From: Protula sp. h YS-2021
Lineage: Eukaryota > Annelida > Polychaeta > Sabellida > Serpulidae
Length of the DNA: 64,000 nucleotides
Reading direction: 5' to 3'
Assembly: GCA_949752745.1 (NCBI GenBank)
Contig: OX457031.1
Span: 7,415,328-7,479,327, forward strand
The notes beneath the pieces are model-generated. The model was not told the DNA's origin. It saw only the letters and a list, made by a program, of their open reading frames with translations, and did not search any database. This document shows, one piece after another, positions 55,966-64,000 of this stretch (the stretch's first letter is position 1; each line of letters starts with the position of its first letter). A program made the translations under genes and the position numbers.

Positions 55966-56384
55966 AAGGGTAATCTTCAAACTAGCTGTCGTCTAAAATA
56001 TTCAAAAGCAACGCGAATCAATAGTGAGATGATCTTTTTAGGAATTCCATTTGTGAGCAATTAGTATAAGTTTTTTCAAGGTCAGGCCAAAACAAGACAC
56101 AAATGTAGTTGGAATATGAGAAAATATAAAGTTTTGAAGTCATAACAAAATTATTTTCCGTCACGACAGATTGCAGTGTGATAACGGTCTTTTGCCCGTG
56201 TTTTTAATCTAACCTTTGTTTCTATTACTGCCCAGAAACTTAAAGAATCAAGAACCCAGAACCCAAGTCCAGAACCCAGCGTGATGTTAGTAGTGGCGTA
56301 TCGTTATTTTTATGAACAAATATAAATGAAAACAAAGAGGAGCTGCTTCAAAGAGATTCAGCGCACAAAATCATGCACATGTAA
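55966..56384. other. Unassigned DNA before the minisatellite
   Basis: No gene is recognised. A short AGAACCCA-type direct repeat lies at about 56249-56279. An ATG at 56326 opens into the minisatellite, but the frame is not supported as a gene. Confidence 0.5.
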
Positions 56385-57785
56385 ATGTATGCTCGCACGC
56401 GAACAACCAAGCTCGCAGTCACGTACATCCGCACGCCCACAACCAAGCTCACAGTCACGTACACCCGCACGCCCACAACCAAGCTCACAGTCACGTACGC
56501 CTGCCAACCACCAAGCTCACAGTCACGTACACCCGCACGCCAACAACCAAGCTCGCAGTCACGTACACCCGCACGCCCACAACCAAGCTCACAGTCACGT
56601 ACACCCGCACGCCCACAACCAAGCTCACAGTCACGTACGCCTGCACGCCTACAACCAAGCTCACAGTCACGTACGCCTGCCAACCACCAAGCTCACAGTC
56701 ACGTACACCCGCACGCCAACAACCAAGCTCAGAGTCACTTACGCCCGCAAGCCAACATCCAAGATCACAGTCACGTACGCCTGCCAACCACCAAGCTCAC
56801 GGTCACGTACGCCTGCCAACCACCAAGCTCGCAGTCACGTACACCCGCACGCCCACAACCAAGCTCACAGTCACGTACACCCGCACGCCCACAACCAAGC
56901 TCACAGTCACGTACGCCTGCCAACCACCAAGCTCACAGTCACGTACACCCGCACGCCAACAACCAAGCTCGCAGTCACGTACACCCGCACGCCCACAACC
57001 AAGCTCACAGTCACGTACACCCGCACGCCCACAACCAAGCTCACAGTCACGTACGCCTGCACGCCTACAACCAAGCTCACAGTCACGTACGCCTGCCAAC
57101 CACCAAGCTCACAGTCACGTACACCCGCACGCCAACAACCAAGCTCAGAGTCACTTACGCCCGCAAGCCAACATCCAAGATCACAGTCACGTACGCCTGC
57201 CAACCACCAAGCTCACGGTCACGTACGCCTGCCAACCACCAAGCTCGCAGTCACGTACACCCGCACGCCCACAACCAAGCTCACAGTCACGTACACCCGC
57301 ACGCCCACAACCAAGCTCACAGTCACGTACGCCTGCCAACCACCAAGCTCACAGTCACGTACACCCGCACGCCAACAACCAAGCTCGCAGTCACGTACAC
57401 CCGCACGCCCACAACCAAGCTCACAGTCACGTACACCCGCACGCCCACAACCAAGCTCACAGTCACGTACGCCTGCACGCCTACAACCAAGCTCACAGTC
57501 ACGTACGCCTGCCAACCACCAAGCTCACAGTCACGTACACCCGCACGCCAACAACCAAGCTCAGAGTCACTTACGCCCGCAAGCCAACATCCAAGATCAC
57601 AGTCACGTACGCCTGCCAACCACCAAGCTCACGGTCACGTACGCCTGCCAACCACCAAGCTCACAGTCACGTACACCCGCACGCCAACAACCAAGCTCAG
57701 AGTCACTTACGCCCGCAAGCCAACATCCAAGATCACAGTCACGTACGTCCCCACGCCAACAACCAATCTCACAGTCACGTATGCA
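56385..57785 (+). repeat. Minisatellite of 32/36 bp units in a 416 bp higher-order repeat
   Basis: Units end in CACAGTCACGTAC and come in two lengths: 36 bp (ACCCGCACGCCCACAACCAA at the start) and 32 bp (GCCTGCCAACCACCAAGCTC at the start). One higher-order period (about 56803-57218) is 12 units: 8 of 36 bp plus 4 of 32 bp, which equals 416 bp, and the whole pattern repeats exactly 416 bp apart about three times. The unit is GC-rich and has no stop codon in several frames, so very long frames (493 and 567 codons on +, 98-codon frames on -) run through it. 416 is not a multiple of three, so no reading frame gives a periodic protein. I regard it as non-coding. Confidence 0.92.
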
Positions 57786-57789
57786 AGTA

Positions 57790-57930
57790 TTCATGCATTC
57801 CAACTAGCATTCACGGATGCACTCGTAAACCCATGCTATCATGCACACATTCATGGATGCACGAATGTAACTAGAGCAGTGTGCATAGCCCACATATTCC
57901 CCACAGGCCCCCATCAGTTAAACACGGCCA
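57790..57930. repeat. Short GCATTCACGGATGCAC-type degenerate repeat
   Basis: GCATTCACGGATGCACTCG and CATTCATGGATGCACGAATG are imperfect copies. A similar CACGCATTCACGCAAGCACC lies at 59352-59371 on the far side of the 166 bp repeat, suggesting both once belonged to one larger element. Confidence 0.55.
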
Positions 57931-57933
57931 TCA

Positions 57934-59306
57934 ATAGTCAATCAAGAGCTGAAATTTTCAGTCCAGTTTGTCCATTTTTCTTGGACGAACCTGGTCCATT
58001 TACAATGACGATCTGTGTTTGTTTCCATAGACGCTGCATACCAAGTTTCATTAAAATCCGTGCAGTTGTTCTTGAGATATCGTGTTAACAAACTCATTCC
58101 GATGCCGAATAATTTCCAGGATTTGGTAAATTTCCAAGTCCATTTGGTTCATTTCCCTTGGGCCAACCTAACCCATTTACAATACCGAGCCTTGTTAGTG
58201 GCCACAGAAGCTACACACCAAGCTTCAATAAAATCCGTGCAGTTGTTCTTGAGATACCGTGTTAACAATAGTCAATCACAAGCTGAAATTTTCTAAGTCC
58301 AGCTGGTCCATTTTCCTTGGACGAACCTGGCCCATTTACAATACCAGGGCTGGTACGAAATATTTCGAATGAAATATTTCTTGAAATATTTCATGAAATA
58401 TTTCACTTTAAAAATTTCAAAAATTTCACATATTTTGAAATTTTTAAATAGGAAATAAGTTGGACATCAAGAACACCAAATACTGACGGATACCTATCCA
58501 CGGACATTCATCTTTAGTTGTCAGTTATTACACTGCGTTGGCATAACTCTATCAGTAAACAATGCAGCCACAGAAATCCTGCTTGGTCTATGACTTTTGA
58601 GTAGCAAAGCTAGCAGTTGCTGGCCTATAGCACCGTTGACACATCTACTCCGGGTATCTGAGCGGGTGTTTCTAAGGGGTGGGGAGAGAGGCAGGGGGGT
58701 TTATAGTAACTGCTGAAAGGGGGCACACTGCTAACGGCACAGGGAAAAGAGGTCGGATATGTACACAATAGGTCAAAAATATAGCAGACAATATGTTAGC
58801 TAAACAAACAGGGAGCAACTCACGCCCGAGTTTGATTCAAGTTTAGCACTGTTTGAATAGTCACCCTTAATTCAGCAATTAAGCGGTGTTCCCCATTTAA
58901 ACCAGAAAAAGCTTTGCCTTTATCCGGTTTACGATAACGCGGTATGCAATTATCCCGTTAAAATACATAATTTTATGCATCAACCGATTTGTGCGTTTAG
59001 CCGGTATGCGATTCTCTCATTTTATCTGTCTATACATTTTTGACGGTGGTATTTGTTAAATTAAACGAACAAATATTACACATAGCCTGGAACTGTGTGT
59101 TTTTTCTAATGTGCTTTGAAATATTTCAAAAATTTCAATATTTCTGAAATATTTCAAAAATTTCAAATTTCATGAATTTTTTAAAAATTTCGAAATTTTT
59201 ACCAGCCCTGTACAATACCGATCTGTGTTTGTTCCCACAGAAGCTACATACCAAGTTTCATTAAAATCCTTGCAGCAGTTTTTAAGTTATCGTGTTAACA
59301 AGCTCT
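57934..59306 (+). repeat. 166 bp tandem repeat, three copies, third split by a hAT-type element
   Basis: Copies start near 57934, 58100 and 58266. Shared landmarks are GAGCTGAAATTTTC, TTGGACGAACCTGG, CCATTTACAATACCGATCTG, CATACCAAGTTTCATTAAAA and GAGATATCGTGTTAACAA. The third copy is interrupted at 58345-59210 and resumes after the target duplication. It ends in GATGACAGACCGACCGAC, a tail style common in dispersed invertebrate repeats. Confidence 0.85.
58345..59210 (+). mobile_element. Non-autonomous hAT-type element A (866 bp)
   Basis: The termini CAGGGCTGGTA and TACCAGCCCTG are perfect inverted repeats, and the target duplication TACAATAC (58337-58344, 59211-59218) is a perfect 8 bp, as for hAT transposons. 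The subterminal regions are built from GAAATATTTC and AAAAATTTC motifs at both ends. There is no transposase frame. The interior shares long stretches with element B in reverse orientation. Element A has about 120 bp more, mainly the G-rich stretch around 58670-58750. Confidence 0.92.
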
Positions 59307-59389
59307 TGATGACAGACCGACCGACACGCGGTTCTACACTCATGCTATCACGCACGCATTCACGCAAGCACCCTTTTTTTAATAGAGTT

Positions 59390-60064
59390 TTTTAACATTC
59401 ACACGAAATTGGTAATTGGACTCAGATCGAAACTGTGAGAAGAAGCATTTTGAGAGCTGATTACCAAAAAATTTTAAAATGTCCTTATTTAGCCATTTTT
59501 ATTGATCGCCAACAAGGAAATTTTTCAAGAAAGAACCGCATATTGAATATTTCTGCTAAATTTGAAGGCATTTCGTTCAAAATTGTGCAAAAAGCATTTT
59601 ATAAAATTGGCTGTCAAAAAATTTTTCATGCCCCCCCCCCCCCCCCGCCATTTGGCCAGTTTTTTTTGTTTTTTTTTAGCGGGTAGCTAAAGAGGTACTT
59701 TTGACGGGAGATCTGCCTAGAAAACACCCATACATGCATCCATAGAGACAAGCGATGCTCCTCCCACCCTCCCCGCCCCCCCCCCCCCCCCACCCCCAAG
59801 TTGCCTGGTCTAAGAAGTAATAGCCAGACAGGTACTTCCATCACTATAAACTTTAAGACAATAAGACACGATTAGCGTTAGTTAAGGTACAGCTGTAGTT
59901 GTTTTTCGCCGAAATTCCGAAAGAGTAATAGCCGGGCTAAAACTAAACACCGATGTCTTCCAGATAAACTTGTTTCATTGAACAAAAAAATGGTTTTTCG
60001 CACAACACTTTATGTTAATTCGCCACTTTTAGTGAATCAAGTATCAATATACTTGTATGGTCGC
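59390..60064. repeat. Decayed TCGCCAAA repeat with poly-C tracts
   Basis: GATCGCCAACAAGG, CATTTTATAAAATTGG and GCCATTTGGCCAG match the vocabulary of the clusters further right. C16 at 59631-59646 and C15 at 59776-59790 are the homopolymer expansions typical of this family (usually just before CATTTAGCCAATTTT). The frames across them are not genes. Confidence 0.65.
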
Positions 60065-60072
60065 CAAAAAGT

Positions 60073-60814
60073 CAGGGCTGGTAAAAAGTTCGAAATTTTT
60101 AAAAATTTCATGAAATTTGAAATTTTTGAAATATTTCACAAATATTGAAATTTTGGAAATCTTTCAAAGCACTTAGAAAAAAAAACACATTTCCAGGCTG
60201 TGCGTAATATCTGTTCGTTTAATTTTAAAAATACCACCGTCAAAAATGCATACACAGATAAAATGACTGAATCGCATACCGGTTAAACGCATAAATCGGT
60301 TGATTGCATAAAATTATCGTAAAACCGGATAAAGGCAAAGCTTTTTCTCGTTCAAATTGGAAACACCGCTTAGGAGTGACTATTCAAACAGTGCTAAACT
60401 TGAAGCAAACTCACTCACGTGCGTAAGTTGCCCTATTTGTTTAGCTAACATATTGTCCGCTGTATTTTTGACCTATTGTGCACATATCCGACCACTCAGA
60501 TACCCGGAGCAGATGTGTCAACGGTGCTATAGGCCAGCAGCTGCTAGCTTTGTTACTCGCGAAAGTTACAGACTGCGCAGGATTTCTGTGGCTGCATTGT
60601 TTACTGGTAGAGTTATGACAACGCAGTGTGTTTACTGACAAATTAAGATGAATGTCCGTTGGTAGTTATCAGTCAGTATGTGGTGTTCTTGATCTACAGT
60701 TTATTTCTTATTTGAAAATTTCAAAACATGTGAAATTTTTGAAATTTTTACAGTGAAATATTTCATGAAATATTTCAAGAAATATTTCATTCGAAATATT
60801 TCATACCAGCCCTG
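60073..60814 (-). mobile_element. Non-autonomous hAT-type element B (742 bp, inverse orientation)
   Basis: Same CAGGGCTGGTA inverted termini as element A and a perfect 8 bp target duplication CAAAAAGT (60065-60072, 60815-60822). The interior is the reverse complement of element A: for example CAAAGCACTTAGAAAAAAAA near 60165 corresponds to TTTTTTCTAATGTGCTTTG near 59102, and ACCGGTTAAACGCATAAATC also has its counterpart there. An internal deletion of about 120 bp distinguishes it. The short frames inside (60357-60638) are incidental. Confidence 0.92.
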
Positions 60815-60822
60815 CAAAAAGT

Positions 60823-61228
60823 GGTAGTCATATCGGAAAACCCGGTCGTTGAAAATTCGCCCAATTTTTAAATGTCCCCATTTAGCCAATTTTTAGTGAA
60901 TCGCCAAAAAAAATTCAAGAGGACCGCCTAGTGAATCTTTATGAAAAACTTGACTAAGTCTCTCGGAGTACGTCTATCCCCCGTGCTCAATATGGTGTGT
61001 GTAAGGCCGTTGCGTGTTGACTACGCGAAATTTAAAAGTGGAAGGATAGGTAGAGTCTAACATTTAAACGAATCAATCCACTAACCAGTGGGCGCGTGAG
61101 ACTGTCGTAGATACGCTAAGTGCAGGGCCGATTTTGAGAAATCCGTCATTTAGTCAATTTCTTTTTCGGATCCGGAAAATTCTTGGTCACTGCACTCCAT
61201 CTATTAATGTGGCCTGTAGGCGCGTGAG
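60823..61228. repeat. Decayed TCGCCAAA repeat
   Basis: GTCCCCATTTAGCCAATTTT and GAATCGCCAAAAAAAATTC near 60877-60915 are clear family pieces. The remainder, including GGGCGCGTGAGACTGTCG near 61090 and GGCGCGTGAGACTAAAG near 61218, holds a second short direct repeat. No gene is seen. Confidence 0.6.
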
Positions 61229-61290
61229 ACTAAAGTGTGACAGACGGACAGACAGACGGACGGCCAGATGAACAGACAGACGGACAGACC
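61229..61290 (+). repeat. GACA/GACGGACA-type simple repeat
   Basis: CAGACGGACAGACAGACGGA and close variants continue to GGACAGACCG, as often found at the ends of dispersed invertebrate repeats. Confidence 0.85.
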
Positions 61291-61379
61291 GAAAAGTTCG
61301 AAACTATATCCCTCCGTTCCACGGGGAATAATATCAAGACAATCCGATCACAATCGTAGAAGAAGAAGAGCTTTGAAAT

Positions 61380-61905
61380 TTGGCTTCCGAAAATCTCCGC
61401 CCCCCTCCCCCGCCCATGGTTGCCAATTTTTGCGGATCGCCAGAACAGTAACTTTTCAACCGCCTAGTGAACACTTATACACAATTTGGTGGAGCGCCAA
61501 AAAAATTCAAGAGCGGCCTACCCAGTAAACATGGTCCAACATGAAAGGTAATCTGATCCACATGGTGGGGTGCAGAAGCATTTTGAAAATTGCTAACCAA
61601 AATGCCACAGATGCCATCTATTCAGCTATTTTGGCTGATAAATTTTCAAGAAAGACCATGCAGGGAACAATTGTACAAAATTGGAAGCAATTCGATCAAA
61701 ACTGTGGGAGAAAAGCATTTGAAACTGGGCGCTAAATAATTTTAGAATACCCCCATTTAGCCAATTTTGGCGGATTGCCAGAACAGTAACTGTTCAAAAG
61801 AGGACCCTCTATCGAACACTTATGAAAAAAATTTAATGAAGGATATCCGATCAAAACTGCGCTGGAAGAAGCTCTTTGAAAACTGGCTAAAAAACTAAGT
61901 ATTCA
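61380..61905. repeat. Decayed TCGCCAAA repeat, best preserved cluster
   Basis: Two or three units of about 200-250 bp share the order GATCGCCAGAACAGTAAC, CCTAGTGAACACTTAT, CCGATCAAAACTGTGG, GAAGCATTTTGAAAA, CCCCATTTAGCCAATTTT. The TTTTGGCGGATTGCC core is an imperfect palindrome with AATCGCCAAAA. I do not recognise the family. It may be an old tandemly arranged non-autonomous element. Confidence 0.65.
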
Positions 61906-62172
61906 ATAGATGACAGCTCGTGAACATTTATGCAAAACTAAAGGCAGTTTAAGAATTTTTTAAAATAGCATACGGGTTGTCAAAACTAAGCATTTTTATT
62001 GGGAACGCCCAAAGTGTGACATGGCTTATACACAATCATTTCAAGGAACAGAAACGACCAGTGAATGGTGATATGATCAAACATATGTGATTACGTTTGC
62101 GCTTGCGTTTTGACAAAAAATGCCGCGTCTAAAACAGTATTACTTAAGTTTTAATGTTTTTCGCATGTATTA

Positions 62173-62570
62173 TTTGTAGGGTTTGCATTTCGGACAAGGG
62201 TGCATGTTTTATTTCGAACAAATGCGCATGTTTATTTAACTTGCGTTGATGTGCGGTTTTTATTTTGGACCAGTGCGCATTGTTTAATTTAACTTGTGTC
62301 GATGAGCGGTTGGCATTGGGACCAGTGCGCATGTTTGTTTAGTTTTGTGTTGATGTGCGCATGCCTCACTTAACTTGCGTCGATGCGCGGTTCGCATTTC
62401 GGATTAATGCGCATGGTTATTAGACTTCAGTTGATGAGCGGTTCGCATTTCGGACCAGTGCGCATGTTTATGTAGTTTGCGTTTATGCGCAGTTCACATT
62501 TCGGACCACTGCGCATATTTATTTAATTGCGCAAATGTGCGTTTCTCATTTTAGACCAGTGCGCATGTTA
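62173..62570 (+). repeat. 51 bp tandem repeat (about 7 copies) marked by GCGCATGTTTATTTA
   Basis: GCGCAT anchors lie at 62224, 62275, 62327, 62357, 62409, 62460, 62511 and 62561, with spacings 51, 52, 30, 52, 51, 51 and 50; one unit is truncated. The consensus is roughly GCGCATGTTTATTTAACTTG, then CGTTGATGCGCGGTTCGCAT, then TTCGGACCAGT. Copies are 15-25% diverged by eye, so it is an old array. Confidence 0.85.
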
Positions 62571-62574
62571 ATTA

Positions 62575-63135
62575 AGAACAAAATTTAAAGAAAATCTGAT
62601 CAAAATTGTTCAAGAAGAAGCATTTGAAAATGTAACAAAAAATTTTAAATGGCCCCCATTTGGCATTTTTTTTTGCGAATCGCCAAAAAAAAGTAATTTT
62701 TCAAAAGAGGCTTACCAGAGAACAATTGTGCAAAACTGGAAAAGATTCCGACCAAAATTGTGGAGACGCATTTTGAATATCAGACGCCATAAAAAAAAAA
62801 AAAAAAAACAATTAAACAAATTAAACACCAAACAAGCATGTCCAAGGACATGACCCAAACAAGGAAAGAGAGAAAAACTCTTTATGAAAAATATGAAATT
62901 TACGAAAAATACAAGGCAATCCGATCAAAATTGTGGAAGAAGCTCCGTGAAAATTGATTAACGAAAATTGCTCCCCCCCCCCCCCCCCATGTTTGGCACA
63001 TTTGGGTTGATCGCCAAAAAAAGTAGCTTTCCAAGAGATGGCAGGCTTGTGAACATTATTGCAAAATTTGATGACAGTCCGATCAAAAGTGTGGAAGAAG
63101 CATTCTGAAAACTGGCTGCTAAAATTTTATAATCG
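62575..63135. repeat. Decayed TCGCCAAA repeat, right cluster
   Basis: GAATCGCCAAAAAAAAGTAA near 62687, CCAGAGAACAATTGTGC, CCGATCAAAATTGTGGAAG near 62921 and TTGATCGCCAAAAAAAGTAG near 63006 are repeated family pieces. It includes an A18 run (62791-62808) and a C16 run (62973-62988). Confidence 0.65.
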
Positions 63136-63870
63136 TTGCCACGGGAAATCCCTTGCAGCTGATTGGTTGACCTACTCATGTGACGCCAGCGTGCTGAAAA
63201 GAATAACCCTTACCTACTAAGTTCCTACAAGCTCTATCAACTGGAAAATGCAATAATGAAAAGAAAAATGGAAACTATGGTAAACGGAGAGGCAAGTTTG
63301 GGAATGAGTATGTGCTTGCCACTGTCCCCAAACGCCGCACTTATGGTTTGACATTTTTGGACAGGCAAAGTGCTGTAACCAAATATTCCAAAACCAGTCA
63401 ACGAAACTGCTTTCTCTTTGCGTTGATTTCAGGCACACAAATGGACGCTTTGCAGGTCTTTCCCATACTGCAATAGTCATTGAGAACTTAAAGGTGACAC
63501 CCGTCACGTGAGTACGAGGACAACTCGTGCCCCAAACAGACCAACATCAATCCGCTGAGTCTAGGTAACCCTCCCCCCACCCCCGGTCCTTAACCCTGGC
63601 GTTGATTAGCCCCCCCCCCCCCCCTCCCCTCCGCATTTTATATCTTACACAAATTACACCTGAAAAGGAACCAAATCAGACAAGTGCTGTCCCATACCAC
63701 ATCAGAGATAATCCTGTAATCCCTGCCTGTCATCTGTTTCTGTTCACTTGTGAAGAATTCCATGTTGTCGCAGCTCAAAAGATGAAGTTTTAACAGTAAC
63801 CAAAACTGGTTTGATTTTGGTAAAATAACGACCGGTATTTATAGGAAAAACCACTCGGAGATGACACATC
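63136..63870. other. Unassigned segment at the right end
   Basis: No repeat family, RNA or gene is recognised. A 96-codon minus frame (63217-63507) has no motif I can name. A C15 tract lies at 63610-63624. Sequence complexity looks higher than in the rest of the window, so single-copy DNA may begin here. Confidence 0.45.
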
Positions 63871-63876
63871 GACCCC

Positions 63877-63960
63877 TCTAGGACTAGGTTTCTTATTGTA
63901 TTGCACATTATCGGAGATAAAAGCGGGGCACTAAAACTGGGATAACCACCTAGTCCTAGA
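63877..63960. repeat. 13 bp inverted repeat with 58 bp spacer
   Basis: TCTAGGACTAGGT (63877-63889) and ACCTAGTCCTAGA (63948-63960) are perfect reverse complements. They could be the termini of a tiny element or a chance hairpin. No flanking duplication is evident. Confidence 0.6.
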
Positions 63961-64000
63961 TGGCGCGATTGCTCATACTCTATGACAGGCAGCGGATTAC

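Noticed and set aside
56385..57785. CRISPR array
   Set aside because: There are no unique spacers: the units are directly contiguous repeats of 32 and 36 bp, and the genomic setting is eukaryotic.
56326..58088. Two overlapping long + frames (493 and 567 codons) as repetitive proteins
   Set aside because: Both run through the 32/36 bp minisatellite in different frames and open frames exist on the minus strand too. The 416 bp period shifts frame, so the peptide is not periodic. No signal peptide or recognised domain is seen.
59435..59686. An 83-codon + frame
   Set aside because: It is formed by the decayed TCGCCAAA repeat and a poly-C tract, with no recognisable domain.
60357..60638. A 93-codon + frame as a small gene
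   Set aside because: It lies wholly inside hAT-type element B and is not open in element A.
63217..63507. A 96-codon minus frame as a possible host exon
   Set aside because: No motif, splice context or homology I can name; kept only as part of the unassigned segment.

Overview
This is a eukaryotic, almost certainly animal, intergenic window. It contains no host protein-coding gene that I can recognise, and nearly all of it is repeats. The retroelement mix (L2/CR1-like and RNase H-bearing I/Nimb-like LINEs with microsatellite tails, a tRNA-derived SINE, short hAT-type elements) suits a marine invertebrate such as a mollusc or another lophotrochozoan. That placement is inference; the species cannot be fixed from the sequence.

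Region 1 (1-50.8 kb) is one giant hierarchical satellite array, all in the same orientation. The smallest level is a diverged 45-110 bp subunit whose start resembles TATNCATAAAYAACWGGA. Seventeen subunits form a composite unit of about 1.25 kb (41-1299, 1300-2549). Five of them form a roughly 420 bp cassette with a G-rich block of G-quadruplex type. A 5'-truncated L2/CR1-like LINE fragment (about 1.05 kb, minus strand, (CAT)n tail) inserted into one subunit and was then amplified with the satellite. This gives superunits of 3.42, 3.43, 4.59 and 4.18 kb on the left and less regular ones on the right. Ten full-length and two partial L2 copies remain. Shared mutations order them: the rightmost copy keeps the ancestral C-terminal frame, every other copy that covers the site shares a frameshift, and the five leftmost also share a nonsense codon after YADDT.

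Younger insertions interrupt the array: a retrotransposon with an intact 1221-codon EN-RT-RNase H ORF and 12 bp target-site duplications (46755-50607), a 5'-truncated relative (43267-44692), two co-duplicated 73 bp tails and one 31 bp tail of the same family, a SINE (36976-37213) and a 369 bp inverted-repeat element (39346-39714).

Region 2 (50.8-56.3 kb) is the decayed edge. It has diverged satellite subunits (relics to about 55.95 kb), a separate family carrying a conserved long hairpin (five copies), a poly-T run, a CA/TA microsatellite and AT-rich decayed repeats.

Region 3 (56.3-64 kb) has a minisatellite of 32/36 bp units in a 416 bp higher-order period (56.39-57.78 kb), a 166 bp tandem repeat, two oppositely oriented non-autonomous hAT-type elements with perfect 8 bp target duplications, a 51 bp tandem repeat and a degenerate TCGCCAAAA repeat. 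The last 0.8 kb has no recognised feature except a 13 bp inverted repeat.
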